Below the pieces are notes generated by a model that was not told where the DNA came from, ran no database searches, and was given only the letters and a program-made list of their open reading frames with translations. This document shows, piece by piece, positions 58,922-64,000 of a DNA stretch of 64,000 nt; position 1 is the stretch's first letter; each line of letters starts with the position of its first letter. The stretch comes from Vibrionales bacterium SWAT-3. GTDB lineage: Bacteria; Pseudomonadota; Gammaproteobacteria; Enterobacterales; Vibrionaceae. The translations under genes and the position numbers were made by a program. The DNA lies in NCBI GenBank assembly GCA_000169995.1, contig AAZW01000001.1, positions 310,001 to 374,000 on the forward strand. Reading direction: 5' to 3'.

Positions 58922-60041
58922 ATGAAAAAACAATTATTAACACTCACCCTAGTTGCCACAACGGTTGGAGCCATTTCTGGTACAGCACAAGCTTGTACAC
59001 GAGCTTTGTAACACTCGGATACTTTAGATACGACGATGGTCACACGTTCCATGGACTGGGAAGGTTACGATCAAGGTGTTGTGCGCGGTGTACCGAGAGG
59101 AACTGTCCTTGATACACGATCACCCACGGTATACGGTGTCGACCTCAACAAATCAGGGGGAGCCCATCAAGTTTACAAGTCAAAACATGCCATGATTGAG
59201 ATTGCAAGCTTCGACGCAGAGTTTGTCACAGAAGCAATCAACGAACATGGTGTTCTTGGTCAAATTCATTATCTCAATACAGACTGGCAAGATGAAAAAG
59301 CGCGAGTAAAAGGTAATCAAGACATCGATGGTCAGCGATTCGTGCAATACTTTATTGCGAATGCAAAAAGCCTTGATGAAGTAGAATCTATTATCAATAA
59401 CACAAACATCCGTGACCAAAAACTTGGTGGCGTACCTGGTCTGTATGATGCGAATACAACTGTAAACCACTTCTTGGCTCACTTCATTTTTGCTGATAAC
59501 TCTGGTGAGACAGTCCTTGTTGAAATGGTAAATGGTAAATGGTGAAAAGAAACTCTACCGAGGAACAGGTTCTTTAGATGTCATTTCAAACAACCCAACG
59601 TTTGATACTATGACAGAAATGGACAGAGAATTATTAAGTGAAAAGCGCTTCCCAACGGCTTCAATCAACTCTATAGATCGTCGTTATCGTGCTCAATATG
59701 CTCTTAAGGAAGTAAAAGCGTATGAAGAGCGTTTTGGTATCCGCGACAACAAACAATTAAGTAATATTATTGAAGGTGTTGCTCATGAGATGCGTAGCGG
59801 GTATACAAAATGGGACGTCGCCTATGACGCGAACTTTCCAACTTTATGGGTTTCGCAAGTAGACTTAAAGAATAAAACACTCAAGCTAGACCGATGGGAC
59901 ACAGATCAAGTTGAGACATACGATTTCTCGATGTTTGATGTCAATGGTAAACAAGTGGTTGAATTGGGGCGTAACACGAACAAACGAGAATCTCAGCCTT
60001 GTACAAACATTAATAAAAACCAACCATTCTGTGCCATATAA
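58922..60041 (+). pseudogene. Choloylglycine hydrolase-family secreted Ntn hydrolase, nonsense codon and 7-bp duplication
   Basis: From ATG 58922 a Sec signal (MKKQLLTLTLVATTVGAISG then TAQA) leads to CTRAL, where the Cys after cleavage would be the N-terminal nucleophile of this Ntn-hydrolase family (bile-salt, penicillin V or acyl-homoserine-lactone acylases). A TAA at 59009-59011 ends the frame there, where relatives have an aromatic residue (TAC/TAT expected). The same frame continues with HSDTLDTTMVTRSMDW, the expected family sequence, to 59545. Near 59525 the unit ATGGTAA is present twice; removing one copy restores NGEKKLYRGTGSL and the rest to 60041. Two independent lesions make it a pseudogene. 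Confidence 0.9.
59525..59538. repeat. 7-bp tandem duplication (ATGGTAA x2) that shifts the frame
   Basis: Two exact copies of ATGGTAA (59525-59531 and 59532-59538) are followed by ATGGTG. Removing one copy restores the reading frame of the hydrolase, so this is a slippage-type duplication. Confidence 0.85.
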
Positions 60042-60382
60042 CTTTGACTACGCCACACTTAGCAAGGCTTCAAGCTTCAGAAGAACGTGGGTGCCTATCA
60101 AAGATTAGGGCGTGATTTAGCTTAGAGGTTAGTTCGAACTGGGCCAAAGTCGGTGAAGAGATTGTGAGTACGTAAAGCACTCAACCGATAAGAGCAAGGC
60201 ACTTTCCTGCTAGGAAAGTGCCTTATTTTAATCTTGCTTTGACTATTAAAATCAACACCTTACCTAAAACTCTCACAAGATAAGTTTCATAGATAAAGCA
60301 AGGTATAAACCATGTGCAGCCAGAGTGGTTAGAAGCAAAACAACCGTCTTTTCTCGGTTAATCAAAGATTTCGCTAACCCTA
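60042..60382. other. Intergenic region with a terminator
   Basis: About 340 bases without a gene. A perfect 13-bp stem with a 3-base loop (60196-60208 with 60212-60224) followed by TATTTTA is a good terminator for the hydrolase transcript. The rest, up to the end of qnr, shows nothing. Confidence 0.7.
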
Positions 60383-61039
60383 TTAATCAGGCATCACCAC
60401 AATACCCATAGTTTCAAGCAGTTGCTCTTGTTGCCAAGCGACAATTTTAATGCCCGATGTGTCGACCTTACGAGGATCTAACCCCTCCAATTCAGCGTGG
60501 CACAAGTTTGCTCCCTGCATACTGAACTGTCCCCATACATCTTCAGAGAATACGCCTCGGCTCAGATCCGACTCTTTTAATGACGCTCCTGCAAGGTAAG
60601 TTCCTATCCAACGGTTCTCAAACAGCTCACATTTTTCTAAACAAGCCTGTTCAAAGTTAGCATACGACAAGTTACAGCCTGTGATATACGCTGAGCAAAA
60701 GTACATACGATTACTCACCTGGTTGGCAAAGTTTGGTCTCGTAAAGTTAGCCCCTTTCAAGTCACATTCACGTAGCTCAATCCCATAGCAATTGGCGTTA
60801 CTAAAATTCGCCATGGCGAGCTGGCAGTTCTGAAAACTTGCATCACGCAAATCTGCGATACCAAAGTGGCACCCTTCGATATCACCTTGCTCAATGAACT
60901 TACAATTGATAAAGGTCGTGTCACGTAGGTTACAACGCCTAAAGTCACAGCGAATGAAGGTACATGCTGTGAAAGTCATATCAGACAGATCTTGTTGAGC
61001 GAAATTGTGGTGATGGTAAGTACTGTGATTAGTGTCCAT
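60383..61039 (-). CDS. qnr: Qnr-type pentapeptide-repeat protein, QnrS/QnrVS-like
   Basis: The 218-residue length is exactly that of Qnr proteins. It is a right-handed beta-helix of pentapeptides A(D/N)LxX: FTACTFIRCDFRRCNLRDTTF, CHFGIADLRDASFQNCQLAMANFSNANCYG. It has the Qnr breaks (loops) near residues 46-53 and 102-113 and the C-terminal helix end GIVVMPD for dimerisation. The sequence reads very like QnrS and the chromosomal Vibrio splendidus QnrVS proteins. Qnr mimics DNA and protects gyrase and topoisomerase IV from quinolones. AGGGGG precedes ATG 61039. No integron, IS or transposon part adjoins it, so it is probably a resident gene. Confidence 0.95.
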   Translation of the reverse strand: MDTNHSTYHHHNFAQQDLSDMTFTACTFIRCDFRRCNLRDTTFINCKFIEQGDIEGCHFGIADLRDASFQNCQLAMANFSNANCYGIELRECDLKGANFTRPNFANQVSNRMYFCSAYITGCNLSYANFEQACLEKCELFENRWIGTYLAGASLKESDLSRGVFSEDVWGQFSMQGANLCHAELEGLDPRKVDTSGIKIVAWQQEQLLETMGIVVMPD

Positions 61040-61443
61040 TTAGCCCCCTAAAAAAGTAAGCTAAGACTACCACTGAGATCTTCAGAAAACATCAAATTAA
61101 AAACCAACAAAACAGCAACTTAAAACACCCATTTTTAGCCAATTTAAGGCACCAAATAAGCAATTTAAGCAGGCTGTTTTTAGTTGATAGAACGCGCTTA
61201 TATTGAAAAAAGTTTTGTGGCTTACAGAAGGTTTTGTGACGTAGCTGATCATCAGATAAAGATGCATGTTTAAAAATCAGTAAGCTTTAAATAGCCAGGA
61301 AACCTGGCTAACGAGGAGGAAAGTACAAGACTCAATTTTTCTGAGAAGTTCAAAACAAAATAGGTGAAGCTCACCATCGTGGAGGCTAACCGATTCATAA
61401 GTACCGAGGGTTGAATTTAACTCGTGTTCTCAGGTTGTGTTGT
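61040..61443. other. Intergenic region upstream of qnr with an unexplained hairpin and Shine-Dalgarno
   Basis: About 400 bases between the qnr start and the MarR gene end. An 8-bp perfect stem TAGCCAGG/CCTGGCTA (61292-61299 with 61303-61310, AAA loop) is followed at 61313-61320 by GAGGAGGA, a perfect ribosome-binding sequence on the + strand. No ATG, GTG or TTG at proper spacing opens a credible frame. I see no LexA box here. No gene is called. Confidence 0.45.
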
Positions 61444-61926
61444 CTAGCTTTTCGCGATATTAGCGATACCTTCAAGCTGAAGAACTGGAGCCGCGTCAAT
61501 GTCTTCCGCGTTCATCATAGATGACACACGTTGCATCGAAGAAAGCAGCAGACTTTGCTCCCACGGCTCAAGATTTTGGAATTTGTTAACGAAGCTATCT
61601 TGCAGTGGTGGTGGCGCATTGTTTAGCAGCTCTTGACCTTTTTCGGTCAAGTTTGCATGTACTTTACGACGGTCAGCAACACTGCGGATACGTTGTACAT
61701 AGCCATTCACCTCTAGACGATCAATGATCGTAGTGGTGGTCGCTTGGCTTACATTGGTGTGGTTAGACAATTCTTTGATCGTCACGTTACCCATTTCTTG
61801 GATTGCTCTCATTAAGATTAATTGAGGGCCAGTCAAACCATACTCTTTACTCAGCTTCTTCGAATGTAAATCGATAGCGCGAATAATTTGGCGAATAGCG
61901 ACCAGGATTTCGTCATGTTTGTCCAA
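61444..61926 (-). CDS. MarR-family transcriptional regulator
   Basis: The TTG start at 61926 (AAGG upstream) gives 160 residues. The winged HTH includes VTIKELSNHTNVSQATTTTIIDRLEVNGYVQRIRSVADRRKVHANLTEKG, the MarR wing with the D-R-R-K motif. Placed beside a choline/glycine betaine transporter, it may be the Vibrio osmotic regulator CosR or a relative, but that rests on family resemblance and location. An inverted repeat CTATTA-N10-TAATAG lies 51 bases upstream and may be its operator. Confidence 0.9.
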   Translation of the reverse strand: MDKHDEILVAIRQIIRAIDLHSKKLSKEYGLTGPQLILMRAIQEMGNVTIKELSNHTNVSQATTTTIIDRLEVNGYVQRIRSVADRRKVHANLTEKGQELLNNAPPPLQDSFVNKFQNLEPWEQSLLLSSMQRVSSMMNAEDIDAAPVLQLEGIANIAKS

Positions 61927-62289
61927 GATTCAGACCTTTGTACTAATATACGGTGAATGTTTTCACAGTGCTTAAGCTATTAGAATTCCAATTAATAGAG
62001 CTAAAGGTGCTCAGGAATTACACTGTAAATTGATAAATTACTTCATTAATTTTTCCGCATTGTACTGATGTTCATACTATTCTCAATCTTTTCTATGCCT
62101 TTGAATTTGCGCAGGGCAACACTTTTGCTCAATGAGTCACGATTTTCGCTCTTATATCGGCTAACAAGGTAACAAAAAGCCAGAAGTCGTTAACAAATAA
62201 AAAAGCAGAGCTGTCAAACAGGTAGAGAGATTGTGATGGCCTCACTACCTATTTAATGTTTCGACATCTGACTATTTTAGTTCAAAAGA
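61927..62289. other. Intergenic region upstream of the MarR gene
   Basis: About 360 bases between the MarR start and the end of the ABC ATPase gene. It contains CTATTA (61977-61982) and TAATAG (61993-61998) as an inverted repeat, a candidate autoregulatory site. No gene or strong terminator is visible. Confidence 0.4.
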
Positions 62290-63504
62290 TTAAGCAGCAC
62301 TGTTTAGTTGAAAATTACCTGTCAGCGCGTTGTAAAATTCACTGTTATCCAAGATTCCGACCAATTGATTATCTTCAACTAGCAAAATCGGATGGTTACT
62401 GATCTGCTTGAGCTTAATTGCGTCGCGCATGCCAATCTCTGGGCTTACCACAACAACACTCGAACCGCTTATCTCGGTTAAATCATCAGACTCATTCCAC
62501 TCGACAAGTGCCAAATCCGATTCACCTTTTACAGACAGCTCCCCTTCGCTATGCTCAACCCATAGGTCTTTAGAATCACAGATCTGCCAGCTGTCGTTAT
62601 CTTGAGTCAGTGATTCAAGAGGCTGCATCAATGAGCGACCTTTAAGTACATTCAATGGGTTGGTGTGAGCCACGAAGTCCTTCACGTACTCGGTTTTTGG
62701 TGTGAGTACGATCTCTTCAGGTTTACCGTGTTGAATCAGTTTGCCTGATTCCATGATCGCGATGTTGTTACCAATCTTCAGCGCTTCGTCTAAGTCATGG
62801 CTGACGAACAGAATCGTTTTGTTTAGCTTGTTCTGTAACGTGATCAACTCATCTTGAAGCTGTGCACGAATCAATGGGTCAAGCGCTGAGAACGGTTCGT
62901 CCATCAATAGAATGTCAGTGTCCATGGCAAACGCTCGTGCCAAACCGACACGTTGCTGCATACCACCAGAAAGCTCATGCGGGAATTTCGCTTCCCATTC
63001 CGCTAAGCCAACCATTTCAAGCTGTTCACGCGCCTTAGCACGACGAACATCTTTGGCGACACCTTGCATTTCAAGGCCAAAGGCAACGTTATCCAACACG
63101 GTTAACCAAGGCATCAATGCAAATTTTTGGAACACCATCGAAACACGGTGGGTACGCAGGTGACGAAGTGTCGCTTCATCGCACTGTTCACCTAAATCGA
63201 CCTGCTTATCGCCATCTTTAATCGCCAGCGAGCCGCGGCTGATCTCATTTAAGCCGTTTACAGCTCGAAGTAACGAAGATTTCCCTGAGCCCGATAAGCC
63301 CATCAACACGCAGATTTCGCCCTCTTTAACCGTGAGAGAGACATTGTCTACGCCCACGACTTGACCTGTCTCATCAATGATCTCTTGACGAGTTTTGCCT
63401 TGGTCGAGCAACTCAAGCGCTTGCTTCGATTTATCACCAAAAACGACATCGAGGTTTTTAATCGTAATTGCGTCCACTGTCTTTTGTTCCTGAGAAATAG
63501 ACAT
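62290..63504 (-). CDS. Choline/glycine betaine ABC transporter ATP-binding subunit
   Basis: The 404-residue ATPase is of the ProV/ChoV/OpuAA type. Walker A is GLSGSGKSSLLRAV, the Q-loop is VFQKFALMPWLTVLDNV, the signature is LSGGMQQRVGLARAFA, Walker B is ILLMDEPFSALDPL and the H-loop is LFVSHDLDEA. The last 120 residues hold a regulatory region ending in a CBS-like stretch (MRDAIKLKQISNHPILLVEDNQLVGILD), which in OpuA-type transporters senses ionic strength. It lies 2 bases after the permease gene. It drives import of a compatible solute, choline or betaine. Confidence 0.92.
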   Translation of the reverse strand: MSISQEQKTVDAITIKNLDVVFGDKSKQALELLDQGKTRQEIIDETGQVVGVDNVSLTVKEGEICVLMGLSGSGKSSLLRAVNGLNEISRGSLAIKDGDKQVDLGEQCDEATLRHLRTHRVSMVFQKFALMPWLTVLDNVAFGLEMQGVAKDVRRAKAREQLEMVGLAEWEAKFPHELSGGMQQRVGLARAFAMDTDILLMDEPFSALDPLIRAQLQDELITLQNKLNKTILFVSHDLDEALKIGNNIAIMESGKLIQHGKPEEIVLTPKTEYVKDFVAHTNPLNVLKGRSLMQPLESLTQDNDSWQICDSKDLWVEHSEGELSVKGESDLALVEWNESDDLTEISGSSVVVVSPEIGMRDAIKLKQISNHPILLVEDNQLVGILDNSEFYNALTGNFQLNSAA

Positions 63505-63506
63505 GA

Positions 63507-64000
63507 TTAAGCCTCCTTCTGGTTAGGTGTTTTGCACAAGCGATCCAGAATGATAGCAACGAGTACAATCGCAAGTCCCGCTTCAAAACCTTGTGAGATG
63601 TTCACTGTGTTCAAGGCACGAACCACTGGTTTACCAAGCCCGTCAGCACCAACAAGCGTCGCAATCACGACCATAGAAAGCGATAACATGATGCACTGAG
63701 TGACACCTGCCATGATGCTTGGCAGAGCAGCCGGTAACTCCACTTTCAGCAGCAATTTCATGCGGCTAGCGCCAAACGCTTTACCGGCTTCAATCAGCTC
63801 TTCTGGCACCTTAGTCACGCCCAAGTAGGTCAGACGTATTGGCGCCGCGATAGCAAAAATTATGGTTGAGATTAAGCCCGGAACGATGCCCAAGCCGAAT
63901 AGCACCAAGGTTGGGATAAGGTAGACAAACGTTGGTACCGTCTGCATTAAATCGAGAATGGGGCGTAGTAAGGTATATAACCAAGGGCGGTGCGCTGCCA
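63507..64000 (-). CDS. Choline/glycine betaine ABC transporter permease (partial)
   Basis: The frame is open at the window edge and stops at 63507, so only the C-terminal 160 or so residues are seen. They begin near HRPWLYTLLRPILDLMQTVP and include membrane segments (TFVYLIPTLVLFGLGIVPGLI, ITQCIMLSLSMVVIATLVG) and the cytoplasmic EAA-type loop EAGKAFGASRMKLLLKVELPAALPSI that contacts the ATPase. This is the ProW/ChoW family. The substrate-binding gene is expected beyond the window. Confidence 0.92.
   Translation of the reverse strand, partial: AAHRPWLYTLLRPILDLMQTVPTFVYLIPTLVLFGLGIVPGLISTIIFAIAAPIRLTYLGVTKVPEELIEAGKAFGASRMKLLLKVELPAALPSIMAGVTQCIMLSLSMVVIATLVGADGLGKPVVRALNTVNISQGFEAGLAIVLVAIILDRLCKTPNQKEA

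Noticed and set aside
61040-61140. LexA box controlling qnr
   Set aside because: No CTGT-N8-ACAG match was found in the region before the start codon. SOS control is therefore not claimed.
60042-61443. Integron or transposon context for qnr
   Set aside because: No attC-like element, integrase, IS end or direct repeat was visible around the gene, so it is treated as a resident chromosomal copy.

Overview
The window looks like a stretch of a Vibrio chromosome, probably the Splendidus clade. The strongest pointer is a 218-residue Qnr protein at 60.4-61.0 kb that reads as a close relative of QnrS and the chromosomal V. splendidus QnrVS proteins. Small Vibrio-type genes (a DUF5062 protein, a DsbB-like protein with a DUF5993 partner) and the general gene content agree. 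I cannot tell which replicon it comes from. No rRNA, tRNA, CRISPR array or prophage was seen.

Layout. 0-6.4 kb: small hypotheticals, an ABM-type monooxygenase, a frameshifted dicarboxylate/amino-acid symporter, and a glutathione-dependent formaldehyde dehydrogenase gene (frmA) cut by an ISL3-family insertion sequence. 6.6-9.3 kb: a decayed asc-type beta-glucoside unit (AscG-like repressor, twice-frameshifted phospho-beta-glucosidase, two intact AscG-type operators). 9.4-15.5 kb: a three-gene RHS operon in which the RHS core end and variable tip form a separate protein behind a twin-arginine signal; this is the most unusual object here. 16-21.6 kb: two EamA transporters, a lipoprotein, a VOC protein, a LysR regulator and an SDR. 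21.7-28.9 kb: a catabolic module (phospho-beta-glucosidase, PTS IIBC, GntK, Edd, a deleted Eda, GntR-type LacI repressor) with matching operators at both intergenic regions. 29-43.2 kb: housekeeping and accessory metabolism including a eukaryotic-type glutathione synthetase and a TetR/oxidoreductase pair. 43.7-50.5 kb: a second sugar-acid module (GntR/UTRA regulator cut by an ISAs1-family element, ManD/RspA-like dehydratase, PTS IIBC, KdgK, Eda). 50.6-64 kb: DsbB-like pair, a large secreted protein of unknown function, an orphan PBP2, a broken choloylglycine-hydrolase-family gene, qnr, a MarR regulator and the ATPase and permease of a choline/betaine ABC transporter.

How the genes fit together. 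The 21.7-28.9 kb module makes sense if the PTS imports a beta-glucoside whose aglycone is gluconate (for example cellobionate): hydrolysis gives glucose-6-phosphate plus gluconate, GntK makes 6-phosphogluconate, and Edd/Eda finish the Entner-Doudoroff route. Its own eda has an internal deletion, so KDPG cleavage would fall to the intact eda at 49.9 kb or one elsewhere.

A second theme is gene decay. Six genes are broken (two by IS elements, two by single-base shifts, one by a deletion, one by a nonsense codon plus a 7-bp duplication), and a LysR remnant is also present. The single-base shifts could be sequencing errors; the IS insertions, the deletion and the tandem duplication are hard to explain that way.
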